A stretch of DNA of 13,191 nucleotides from Anaerolineae bacterium (GTDB lineage: Bacteria; Chloroflexota; Anaerolineae; Anaerolineales; E44-bin32): NCBI GenBank assembly GCA_030673735.1, contig DAOVIK010000018.1, forward strand, positions 1 to 13,191. Direction: 5' to 3'. Under the pieces are notes generated by a model. It did not search any database. It worked only from the letters and a program-made list of their open reading frames with translations, and was not told the DNA's origin. Below, one piece after another: positions 6,763 through 13,178 of this stretch; within the stretch, counting starts at the first letter, position 1, and every line of letters starts with the position of its first letter. The position numbers were made by a program, and so were the translations under genes.

Positions 6763-6790
6763 ATTATAAAGCTAGGCGAGATAGGGGCAA
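6763..6790 (-). promoter_or_regulatory. pcm promoter with a perfect -10
   Basis: Read leftward, TTGCCC (6790-6785) and TATAAT (6768-6763) are separated by 16 bases. The -10 is a perfect consensus. Only 13 bases lie between it and the ATG at 6749, so the predicted leader is about 7 bases and the mRNA would be almost leaderless. Confidence 0.6.
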
Positions 6791-6818
6791 ACAAACACCG
6801 CCGGCTAATTGCCGGCGG
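6786..6818 (-). terminator. intrinsic terminator after the sulfite-oxidase-like gene
   Basis: CCGCCGGC (6798-6805) and GCCGGCGG (6811-6818) form an 8-bp GC-rich stem with a five-base loop. Read leftward, the stem is followed by TGTTTGTTTG. It starts 22 bases after the stop of the upstream gene, and its tail runs into the pcm -35 element. Confidence 0.85.
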
Positions 6819-6839
6819 CGCAATGCACCTGTGAGATTC

Positions 6840-7481
6840 TCAGCGTACGGTTCGCTGCTCGCTCCAGACATCGGCCTCGTTGTGATAGCCAGCTTGCTCC
6901 CAGAAGCCCAAGCGATCCTGCGTCATGAACTCCAGGCTGCGCAGCCATTTCCCGCCCTTCCAGAAATAGACCGTCTTCAAATCCTCCCTGCCGGGGATGA
7001 AACCGACCGTCCCACGCAGAGGGTACCCATGCTCTGGGGTGAGTGGCTTCCCATCGTAGTGCGTAGCCAGTAGGAAGTTATCGGCGAGCGCGACCTCTAT
7101 TGGCAGGTTGGTTGTGAAGCCATATTCGCAGTGCTGCAGCACGAAGCTCGCTTCGGGCTTGGGCAGAATGATTCCTTGGTCGACGAGCTGGCGGAGCGAC
7201 ACGCCTTCCCACTCGGTGTCAGCCTTGCTCCAGCGCGTTACGCAATGGATGTCCATGCGAAGTTTCGTGCGCGGTAGCTCTTGGAATGCCTCCCAGTCCC
7301 AACGCCTTTCCTTCTCCACTTCGCCCCAAATGCGAAAATCCCAGGTAGACGGATCAAACGGTGGTATCGGACCATAGTGCAGGACGGGAAACTTCACCGT
7401 CAGAGCTTGTCCGGGAGGAAGTCGCCCCTCCTGGCGCAACTCGTCCTCCTGTTGTCGACGATCAGGGTTGTTTTGTGACAT
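6840..7481 (-). CDS. sulfite oxidase-like molybdopterin-dependent oxidoreductase
   Basis: This 213-residue protein belongs to the oxidoreductase molybdopterin-binding family (SUOX fold, YuiH-like subgroup). Cys80 in M-D-I-H-C-V-T-R-W-S is the expected thiolate ligand of the molybdenum. The start pattern G-R-L-P-P-G-Q (19-25) followed by F-P-V-L-H-x-G and the C-terminal Y-F-W-K-G-G-K-W-L-R and F-W-E-Q-x-G-Y-H segments are typical of the subgroup. No Tat or Sec signal is present, so it should be cytosolic; substrate and electron acceptor are unknown. Compared with my memory of relatives, the loop between PLR (153-155) and YFWK (172-175) looks about nine residues longer. The ATG at 7481 has GAGG seven bases upstream (7492-7489). 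The gene has its own extended -10 promoter and terminator. Confidence 0.9.
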   Translation of the reverse strand: MSQNNPDRRQQEDELRQEGRLPPGQALTVKFPVLHYGPIPPFDPSTWDFRIWGEVEKERRWDWEAFQELPRTKLRMDIHCVTRWSKADTEWEGVSLRQLVDQGIILPKPEASFVLQHCEYGFTTNLPIEVALADNFLLATHYDGKPLTPEHGYPLRGTVGFIPGREDLKTVYFWKGGKWLRSLEFMTQDRLGFWEQAGYHNEADVWSEQRTVR

Positions 7482-7508
7482 GGAACCGCCTCGATGATAA
7501 GTATGGGA

Positions 7509-7517
7509 ATTATATCA
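7509..7517 (-). promoter_or_regulatory. extended -10 promoter of the sulfite-oxidase-like gene
   Basis: Read leftward, TGATATAAT (7517-7509) is a perfect TGN-TATAAT extended -10 element, which can work without a good -35. None is seen at normal spacing. Transcription would begin near 7502, leaving about 20 bases before the ATG, enough to include the GAGG ribosome site. Confidence 0.6.
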
Positions 7518-7711
7518 AAGGCAACAGGCACAATCTTCTGCAGAATCTCATGATACGCGCCTTAAACAAGCTCGGCGCTGCGACAATGCGCCGGGCGAGG
7601 TAAAGAGGGTTGCCAGATTTGATTATCGCAGGGGATCCGGATAGCCTCCAGGCGAGTGAGAAGCACGGCCATAATTCTACTCAAAGGGCACTTATGTCAA
7701 GTAAATATAGG

Positions 7712-8269
7712 CTATTCGTCCTTGAAAAGCGGTAAATTCCCCAGTGCGATGATGCCCTTCCATTCAGCGGGATCGCCCTCGGTGAAGATTGCCACCTCCG
7801 CAACCACCTTTGCCCCAGCTAGCTCCACGAGATCTCGCATCCCCTTCAGCGTTGAGCCGGTGCTGATCACATCATCGAGCAAGACAACCTTCCGATCCGT
7901 AATCAAGCCTCGGTCCTTCTCGTCCAGATAAAGATCCTGTGTCTTGCCGGTCGTTATCGAAAGCGTCTGGGTATGCAGGGCCTCGCCCATGTATGGTTTG
8001 TAGGCTTTGCGCAGCACGACATATGCCTTTCCTGTGACCAAGGACAAGGCATGCGCGAGAGGAATGCTCTTCGCTTCCGGTGTCACAAACAGGTCGTAGT
8101 CCACGTCCTTCAACTTGCTTGCGAGGGTTCGGGCGCAGCTTTCTGTCAGTTCGGTATCCCCCAGAATGTTGAGCACCGCGATGCGCAGACCCGGTGCAAC
8201 TTCGAATAGGGGCAGGTCGCGCTTCAAACCTGCCACCTCGACGGTGTAGGTATCGCGCTTTTGTGGCAT
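7712..8269 (-). CDS. phosphoribosyltransferase (adenine phosphoribosyltransferase-like)
   Basis: This 185-residue cytosolic type I phosphoribosyltransferase should transfer a ribose-5-phosphate from PRPP to a nitrogen base in purine salvage. The PRPP-binding motif is VVLLDDVISTGST (128-140), with the acidic pair Asp132-Asp133. The overall order, with L-R-K-x-Y-K-P-Y (86-93) in the flexible region, resembles adenine phosphoribosyltransferases. The usual G-I-E-A-R-G-F segment is replaced by T-P-E-A-K-S-I-P-L-A (63-72), so the base specificity is uncertain. The start at 8269 is fixed by GAGGAGGT at 8284-8277, seven bases upstream. The longer in-frame extension to 8494 has no family-like sequence and is rejected. 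The gene stands alone, with about 230 bases on either side. Confidence 0.86.
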   Translation of the reverse strand: MPQKRDTYTVEVAGLKRDLPLFEVAPGLRIAVLNILGDTELTESCARTLASKLKDVDYDLFVTPEAKSIPLAHALSLVTGKAYVVLRKAYKPYMGEALHTQTLSITTGKTQDLYLDEKDRGLITDRKVVLLDDVISTGSTLKGMRDLVELAGAKVVAEVAIFTEGDPAEWKGIIALGNLPLFKDE

Positions 8270-8276
8270 GACGCCC

Positions 8277-8284
8277 ACCTCCTC
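8277..8284 (-). promoter_or_regulatory. strong Shine-Dalgarno sequence of the phosphoribosyltransferase gene
   Basis: GAGGAGGT, read leftward, lies seven bases before the ATG at 8269. It is the best ribosome site in the window and sets the start. Confidence 0.85.
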
Positions 8285-8364
8285 ATTATTACAAGATTGA
8301 CCTGCGCTCCCCTCAATGATGGACCAAACCCAACACCGTGGATACGCAGGATGAAACAGGGGCG

Positions 8365-8394
8365 ATTTTACACTCGTTCCCTCAGAGTCACCAA
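8365..8394 (-). promoter_or_regulatory. candidate promoter of the phosphoribosyltransferase gene
   Basis: Read leftward, TTGGTG (8394-8389) and TAAAAT (8370-8365) are separated by 18 bases. The -10 matches at five of six positions and the -35 at three. The predicted leader is about 90 bases and contains a 6-bp inverted repeat (8301-8306 with 8345-8350). Confidence 0.4.
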
Positions 8395-8518
8395 CACTCC
8401 GAGCGCCGCCCTTGCGCCGTTCTTGATTGGATGTGCCCTTACGCTGCGCGCTTGGATGCCGCTTAGTGAAGACAGCAGCGACCGATTCCGCCAATTAGGA
8501 TTGGGTATAAACAAGCGA

Positions 8519-9418
8519 TCAGTTCTCAGAAGAGACCTTGAAGTCGTAGACCCCGTTCACGAGGGGCCAGAGGCGGCCGCAGCTCTGGCATTGCAGCCCA
8601 CTTTCATGAGCCAGGATCTCGGTGGAGAGGCACATCGGGCAGCGCCAGAAGGCGCCCTCAGATCGAGCCGGTTCACCCCCAACGGCTTCTGCGCGCACGA
8701 AGACGCTCGGGCTATACTGCCACCAGTTTCCGGTCCATTGAAAGAGTGAATCTAAGCCCACCAGAAGGCCGGTGGGAACAAGCCGCTTGAGCAAAGCCAG
8801 ACGGAAGTGAGAAACGGTGAGCTGCCGCTCGAGCGAGAAGCCCGTTCCGTTGAGCCACTCACGGATGGCAACTGGATGGAAGTTGAAATTCAGCTTCTCA
8901 AATTCGATCGCATGATGGGCAAAGGGGTTCCAGTCCTGCCTGCGCAGGATCCAGCGCAGGATTGCCTTGAGATTTCGCTTGTTGGCGAATTCAAGGATGA
9001 AGATCGCGTCGGGAGCGAGCGTACTGCGAACTTGCCTCAGTGCATCCACGGGGGCAGCCATGTGGTGCAGTGTGCGGATCATGGTTGCCGCGTCGAAGGT
9101 TCCCGGCGCAAAAGGAAGGCGGTAGACATCGGCGGCGACGTATAGGAAGCGCGGATCCTTGCCCAGGCGGGCTTGAGCCTGCTGGAGTTGCGTGATCGAG
9201 TAGTCAAGCAGCGTGACCTGATCGAAGCCGCCATAGCGCGGGGTGTTGCGTCCAGCGCCGGCGCCGACCTCCAAGAGCTTGTTCCCGCTTTTTGGCAGCA
9301 AACGCGCCAATGCCACTTGCTCAACTCGATGCTCATACTGGCGCTCGCCTTCATCCCAGAAGCGCTCTTGGTAGTCCGACCCTTCATAGTCACAAATGGG
9401 GGGGTGGTCCGTGCTCAT
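8519..9418 (-). CDS. class I SAM-dependent methyltransferase with C-terminal zinc ribbon
   Basis: The 299-residue protein has two parts. Residues about 15-205 form a class I methyltransferase: motif I LLEVGAGAGRN (48-58), acidic Asp72 in L-L-D-Y-S at the end of strand 2, a D-V-Y-R-L-P-F segment (97-103), and L-H-H-M (117-120), as in UbiE/Methyltransf_11 proteins. The C-terminal 45 residues carry C-P-M-C (260-263) and C-Q-S-C (277-280), a four-cysteine zinc ribbon ending in W-P-L-V-N-G-V-Y-D-F, similar to Trm112-like domains. That domain may recognise substrate or RNA, or stabilise the enzyme. The substrate is unknown. The ATG at 9418 is preceded by GAGAAGG, rather close to the start. The gene is read alone between two gaps of about 210-250 bases. 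Confidence 0.88.
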   Translation of the reverse strand: MSTDHPPICDYEGSDYQERFWDEGERQYEHRVEQVALARLLPKSGNKLLEVGAGAGRNTPRYGGFDQVTLLDYSITQLQQAQARLGKDPRFLYVAADVYRLPFAPGTFDAATMIRTLHHMAAPVDALRQVRSTLAPDAIFILEFANKRNLKAILRWILRRQDWNPFAHHAIEFEKLNFNFHPVAIREWLNGTGFSLERQLTVSHFRLALLKRLVPTGLLVGLDSLFQWTGNWWQYSPSVFVRAEAVGGEPARSEGAFWRCPMCLSTEILAHESGLQCQSCGRLWPLVNGVYDFKVSSEN

Positions 9419-9473
9419 TGCCTTCTCGATTGTGTCGTCAAGTGTGCGGTCAAAGAACGTGCGGGCGGATCGT

Positions 9474-9504
9474 ATTCTACCGCGAATCGGTGTGTGGTTC
9501 CCAA
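9474..9504 (-). promoter_or_regulatory. candidate promoter of the methyltransferase gene
   Basis: Read leftward, TTGGGA (9504-9499) and TAGAAT (9479-9474) are separated by 19 bases. Matches are four and five of six. The long spacer makes this a weak call; the leader would be about 50 bases. Confidence 0.35.
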
Positions 9505-9545
9505 GATCGCGTTGGCTGCCAAGTCGGGAATGGCAGCTTCGACAT

Positions 9546-9573
9546 CCTCCGAAGATTGCGAAGATCCCGGAGG
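9546..9573 (-). repeat. 6-bp hairpin downstream of the ABC/Ig-like operon
   Basis: CCTCCG (9546-9551) and CGGAGG (9568-9573) form a 6-bp stem around a 16-base loop that contains AAGAT twice. It lies about 57 bases after the stop of the last operon gene. It lacks a T-tract, so it is at best a weak terminator. Confidence 0.3.
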
Positions 9574-9629
9574 CGTGTTGCGCGCACTAGGTAGAGAATG
9601 GTCGTCGGACAACCGGTTATGCAGCCAAC

Positions 9630-10415
9630 CTATTCTGAGCTTTCGTAGCGTGAATCGTCGATCATGCGGCGGAGGTGGGATTCGTCATCTTCCTGCTGGA
9701 TGGCTCCCGGTTCCATCGTGGCTGAATACCGCGCCTCGGCTGCCTCAAGGTCGGTGTTCGACGCGCGGCGTACGATGCTCCACTTGCTGCAGTGAGGGCA
9801 GCGTTCGAGCTTTCCAACGAACAGGTTTAGAGAGAAGTAATTGCGGCTGAAAGGGAGGTCGCAACGCGAGCAGATGGCACCGCCGGCTGGTCCGTATGAG
9901 CCTGGCTGGAACCGCCGTCTGCCTCGCCCCAATAAAACAGGGGCCAGCGCACTCAATACCATTACTACCAGCACAATCCCCAGCAGGGGGACGATGAGAC
10001 CTATGGCTTGGGAGCGAGCCTGCTCGGTGGACAGGAACTCAACTGAGATGGCTTGACTGGAAATTTCTTGTCCGTCCGTCGTGGTTCCGATGACCGATAT
10101 TGTGTGGACGCCTGGAGCATAGTCGGAGGTGCTGAAGCGAATTCGAAAAGGTGGTTCGCCGTCAACGTCCATCTGCTGGCCATCGATCAAGAGCGCTATC
10201 TTTACCAGGCCCTCATCTTCCGTCACGCGGACGCTGAATGTCCCTTGAATGCTGGTTCCCAAGGCGTAGCCAAAGTCCCTGCTCAAACCAAATGTAAGAG
10301 GGGGCTCGCCTTCTTGAGCATGTGCCGGTTGAACGCAAGCCAGTAAGGCCAATAGCAGAAGCGCCAAGAGTGTGCGCTTGAGAGGCGGTATATTCGAGCT
10401 TAGGAATGGATGCAT
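9630..10415 (-). CDS. membrane-anchored Ig-like protein with cytoplasmic zinc ribbon
   Basis: I do not recognise a named family for this 261-residue protein, but its layout is clear. Residues 10-33 form a signal peptide (K-R then a Leu/Ala-rich core), ending in A-H-A|Q-E for ordinary cleavage or in LLAC with Cys27 as a possible lipobox. Residues 40-130 look like a beta-sandwich of the bacterial Ig-like type, with Y-A-P-G-V-H-T-I-S-V (99-108). One transmembrane helix spans about 138-162, followed by the basic stop G-R-G-R-R-R. The inner part has C-S-R-C (182-185) and C-P-H-C (206-209), a zinc ribbon, then an acidic tail. The ATG at 10415 is preferred over a GTG at 10433 because GGAAGGGA lies just before it. 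It follows the ABC permease gene by 60 bases and may act with that transporter as a sensor or accessory protein. Confidence 0.78.
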   Translation of the reverse strand: MHPFLSSNIPPLKRTLLALLLLALLACVQPAHAQEGEPPLTFGLSRDFGYALGTSIQGTFSVRVTEDEGLVKIALLIDGQQMDVDGEPPFRIRFSTSDYAPGVHTISVIGTTTDGQEISSQAISVEFLSTEQARSQAIGLIVPLLGIVLVVMVLSALAPVLLGRGRRRFQPGSYGPAGGAICSRCDLPFSRNYFSLNLFVGKLERCPHCSKWSIVRRASNTDLEAAEARYSATMEPGAIQQEDDESHLRRMIDDSRYESSE

Positions 10416-10450
10416 CTTCCCTTCCGTTTGCACCTTCGGCGAATAGCTAG

Positions 10451-10456
10451 ATTCTA
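10451..10456 (-). promoter_or_regulatory. possible -10 element before the Ig-like/zinc-ribbon gene
   Basis: TAGAAT read leftward (10456-10451) matches the -10 consensus at five of six positions, 35 bases before the ATG. No acceptable -35 is present. An internal operon promoter is possible but poorly supported. Confidence 0.25.
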
Positions 10457-10475
10457 CACAGGCAGGTGCACATTC

Positions 10476-11267
10476 TCACTTCCAGCGTGTGAGGATCGTG
10501 TCGCGCTGGAAGAGGTTGATCGCCAACGCAATAAGACCCGCGTCAATAAGGACCAGCGCCACGGCCATCCACATGATCAGGGCTTCATTGATAAGCACAA
10601 AGCCTGCGATGCGGCCGAAGAACAACGCCAGCAGGGGAATGACGAGCAGCATCGAGAGCTGCTCGGCTGCGCGTGGCTCATTCACGCGTGAGGATATCAT
10701 GACGGCAACACAGACGGCGGCAATCGACATCAGCGGGCCCACCACGAAGATCGCCATCAGCCACAGGGGATCGCGCAGGCGTGCACTTACATTTGGACCA
10801 CTGGCGATGAAATGCGCCGCCACGGAGAAGATGGCGAAGCTGCCCCAAGATGCGAGCGCTGCAGGAATGACGGCCGCCAGACCCTTGCCCGCCAAGAGCT
10901 GAATAGTGCTGATCGGCGTGGCCAGGAGGGGCTCCAGCGTGCGGGTGGTTTTCTCTCCAACGATGCTGTAGGAGGCGATCGTCACCGGAATCATCAGTGG
11001 GATCATCATGAATAGGAGCATGAACTGGCTCACAAGGAAGTACTGTGAGCATTCGCCACCGGACATGCCAGGGCAAAGCTCGTTGACGTTGCCTGGAATA
11101 TCCCCAAGGCCGATGGCGCCCGCGTCTCCAGAAGTGCTCATGCTGTAGAGTATGATGATTGGAATGGCGGTTAGGACCAGTGGCAGAAAGGCAACCGTGA
11201 ACAGAACGAATCGATTCTTGAACACTTCCGACCATTCCTTGCGTATTATGACCCCGATTTTGCGCAT
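10476..11267 (-). CDS. ABC-2 type transporter permease
   Basis: This is the membrane part of an ABC exporter, 263 residues with about six transmembrane helices. The N-terminus, M-R-K-I-G-V-I-I-R-K-E-W-S-E, is the typical short cytoplasmic start. The segment SYSIVGEKTTRTLEPLLATPIS (100-121) is the conserved coupling region of the NatB-like group. Between helices 1 and 2 an outer loop (about 42-77) holds Cys65 and Cys73, which could form a disulfide. The ATG at 11267 is chosen over a GTG at 11291 because GAGG lies five bases in front of it. The ATPase gene lies 69 bases upstream and should supply the motor. The Ig-like/zinc-ribbon gene follows after 60 bases. The substrate cannot be told; NatAB-like systems export ions, others drugs, peptides or lipids. 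Confidence 0.9.
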   Translation of the reverse strand: MRKIGVIIRKEWSEVFKNRFVLFTVAFLPLVLTAIPIIILYSMSTSGDAGAIGLGDIPGNVNELCPGMSGGECSQYFLVSQFMLLFMMIPLMIPVTIASYSIVGEKTTRTLEPLLATPISTIQLLAGKGLAAVIPAALASWGSFAIFSVAAHFIASGPNVSARLRDPLWLMAIFVVGPLMSIAAVCVAVMISSRVNEPRAAEQLSMLLVIPLLALFFGRIAGFVLINEALIMWMAVALVLIDAGLIALAINLFQRDTILTRWK

Positions 11268-11336
11268 TGTACCCTCACATCGATGAAGCACTAAGCAATG
11301 TGCGATGCACGATGAATTGCCTGGCGGCAGACCTTT

Positions 11337-12266
11337 TCAGTGGGCCTCCTGCTGCTCAGCGGGAGATTGAACAAACCTAAGGTAAACGTCTTCTAAGGTG
11401 CGCCGAAGCTCTCCGACGAATTGCACGTCGGCGCCGGCATCGACCAGGGACCTTACCAACTCTGGATTCTGCTTTTCAGGATCGTCGAGTGTTGCCAAGA
11501 GCTTATTGTCAACCATCTGCACCTCATGGACATTTGCCGTAGACTGCAAGATCTTTACGAACTTGGGGCCGGCATTTCGAAGGTGGAATACGCTCGTTCG
11601 TCCGTAAAGCTTGCGCCGCAAGGCCGAGGGCGTGTCCAGTGCCAGAAGCTGGGTTCTGAAGATGGCAATGCGATCGCACAGTCGATCCGCCTCGTCAAGG
11701 TTGTGCGTGCACATAAATATCGTGCGTCCCTCCTGCTTGAGGTCGGCGATGAAGGTTCGAACCAGGCGCGCCGCTTCGGGATCGAGGGCGCTTGTGGGTT
11801 CGTCAAGGAAAAGCACTTTGGGTTCATGTAGGAGCGCTCGGGCGATGGCCAGTTTCTGGCGCATGCCTTTGGAGAATGTGCCAACAGGATCGTTTCGACG
11901 GCCCCAGAGCCCAAGCATACGCAGATAGCGCTCGACCTGGCCGGCCACGTCTTCGACTTCATGCAGCTGGGCGAAGATGCCAAGGTTGCGCTCGGCGCTC
12001 AGTTGGTCATACAGGCCTGGGGCTTCGGTAAGGATTCCCGTGTTGCAGCGGATCTGATGATCCTCCTTGCCGACTTCGTAGCCGGCAACGGAAGCGTGGC
12101 CGCTGGTGATGCCGATCAGGGCGCATAGCATGCGAACGGTTGTAGTTTTGCCGGCTGCGTTGGGTCCTAAGAAGCCAAACACTTCACCGGGCTCAACACG
12201 CAGCGTCAGCCCTTCGACAGCTTTCACTGATCCGTAGAACTTGGTCAGATTCTCAGTAACGATCAT
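11337..12266 (-). CDS. ABC transporter ATP-binding protein
   Basis: This 309-residue cytosolic ATPase powers the adjacent permease. All motifs are intact: Walker A GPNAAGKTT (34-42), the signature FSKGMRQ (131-137, a form common in the NatA/DrrA-like group), Walker B VLFLDE (151-156), D-loop SALD (159-162) and switch His188. Residues after about 215 form the C-terminal extension usual for DrrA/NatA-type exporters. The ATG at 12266 has AGGA six bases upstream. It lies 33 bases after the stop of the intramembrane protease gene, which suggests one transcript. The second Gly of the usual G-P-N-G-A-G-K-T is Ala here, a common and harmless variant. Confidence 0.95.
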   Translation of the reverse strand: MIVTENLTKFYGSVKAVEGLTLRVEPGEVFGFLGPNAAGKTTTVRMLCALIGITSGHASVAGYEVGKEDHQIRCNTGILTEAPGLYDQLSAERNLGIFAQLHEVEDVAGQVERYLRMLGLWGRRNDPVGTFSKGMRQKLAIARALLHEPKVLFLDEPTSALDPEAARLVRTFIADLKQEGRTIFMCTHNLDEADRLCDRIAIFRTQLLALDTPSALRRKLYGRTSVFHLRNAGPKFVKILQSTANVHEVQMVDNKLLATLDDPEKQNPELVRSLVDAGADVQFVGELRRTLEDVYLRFVQSPAEQQEAH

Positions 12267-12299
12267 TTCGCATCCTGTTGGTAGCTTGCATGATTGGGA

Positions 12300-13178
12300 T
12301 CAATCCAGATACCGGCTTTCATCCAGCTTATCCGTTCCGAGGTCTTGCGCGGCGCTTACCCTCTCGACCAACAACGGCGGACGGGGGCTTGTTGGCGCAG
12401 CAAGGGATTCTACCGCAGGTCCATGTCGACGAAGGGCACGAACAAGGATCAGGCTGATGCCAGCGGCAAGGGCAAGGAATCCTTCCGCCCAATAGATGCT
12501 CCCGGTTTGATAGATGATCAAGGCGCCGGCATTCGCTATGGTGTGCCAGGCAATGGCCAATCCCACCCAGCCAACAGATCGACGAACAACGGCCTGCCAG
12601 ACAAGGCTGGTTAGCCCCAGATGCAGGCAGATGGCCAGGGCGCGCTCAAGCGCGCCGAGCAAGGCCGTGTGCCAGGGAGCTTCCCAGTAGAAGGTAAGGC
12701 TGGAAGTGATCGATTGCACCTGATCTGCTGGAACGAAGGCTGAAAGATCGACTTGATGCAAGGCAAATGCCTGGAAAAACACATAGACAGCCCAGACTCC
12801 CAGCAGTATGGCCTCAAAGCCCCCATGTCCGAGGCCGAACATGAGCATTTGTCCCCACGTTCGCTCTTCCCGGAGCCAAAATCGAAGCACAAGATAGCGG
12901 CTCAACTCCTCAAAAAGCCCAGCCGACAGGCCGAGCAGTAAGGCGGAGGCGACAAGGGCTAGTCCGGGTTGGATGCCATTCGACTGCAGTTGCATCAGAA
13001 GGGGGTTAAGAGCCCATAGATTGAAGGGGATGTGCAGAACCTGAGAGCCGAAGAAGGTCAATGCGCCAACACCAAACAGACGCCAGGCTACTCCAAGACG
13101 GCGGACCATAAAGGGCGCAAGGGCCAGCGGCAAGGCGATCATGAGAATGGCGTTCAGCAGGCGAACGGCGATATGCAT
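12300..13178 (-). CDS. YhfC-type intramembrane metalloprotease
   Basis: The 292-residue protein is highly hydrophobic, with seven to eight predicted membrane helices and a polar tail after about 250. It fits the YhfC/PrsW-like membrane protease group, distantly related to CPBP (CAAX) proteases. Probable metal-binding or catalytic residues lie in helices: Glu90-Glu91 in G-L-F-E-E-L-x-R-Y, His118 and Glu122 in G-L-G-H-G-G-x-E, Glu179 and His186 in E-R-A-L-A-I-x-L-H, and His212 in A-W-H-T-I-A-N. Proteins of this kind cut membrane anchors or small peptides and often sit beside ABC exporters, as here. The ATG at 13178 has GGGGAG just upstream. Only 13 bases precede it in the window, so a promoter or an earlier operon gene cannot be seen. 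Confidence 0.85.
   Translation of the reverse strand: MHIAVRLLNAILMIALPLALAPFMVRRLGVAWRLFGVGALTFFGSQVLHIPFNLWALNPLLMQLQSNGIQPGLALVASALLLGLSAGLFEELSRYLVLRFWLREERTWGQMLMFGLGHGGFEAILLGVWAVYVFFQAFALHQVDLSAFVPADQVQSITSSLTFYWEAPWHTALLGALERALAICLHLGLTSLVWQAVVRRSVGWVGLAIAWHTIANAGALIIYQTGSIYWAEGFLALAAGISLILVRALRRHGPAVESLAAPTSPRPPLLVERVSAAQDLGTDKLDESRYLD

Noticed and set aside
6750..6794. A 15-residue longer pcm product from a TTG start.
   Set aside because: A consensus -10 element lies inside it, and the family normally begins near the chosen ATG.
8270..8494. A 75-residue N-terminal extension of the phosphoribosyltransferase.
   Set aside because: The strong GAGGAGGT site fixes the start at 8269, and the extension has no resemblance to the family.
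9415..9612. A leftward 65-residue reading frame overlapping the methyltransferase start by four bases (ATGA), which could suggest coupling.
   Set aside because: It starts with TTG, has no ribosome site, its sequence does not look like a folded protein, and it covers the candidate methyltransferase promoter.
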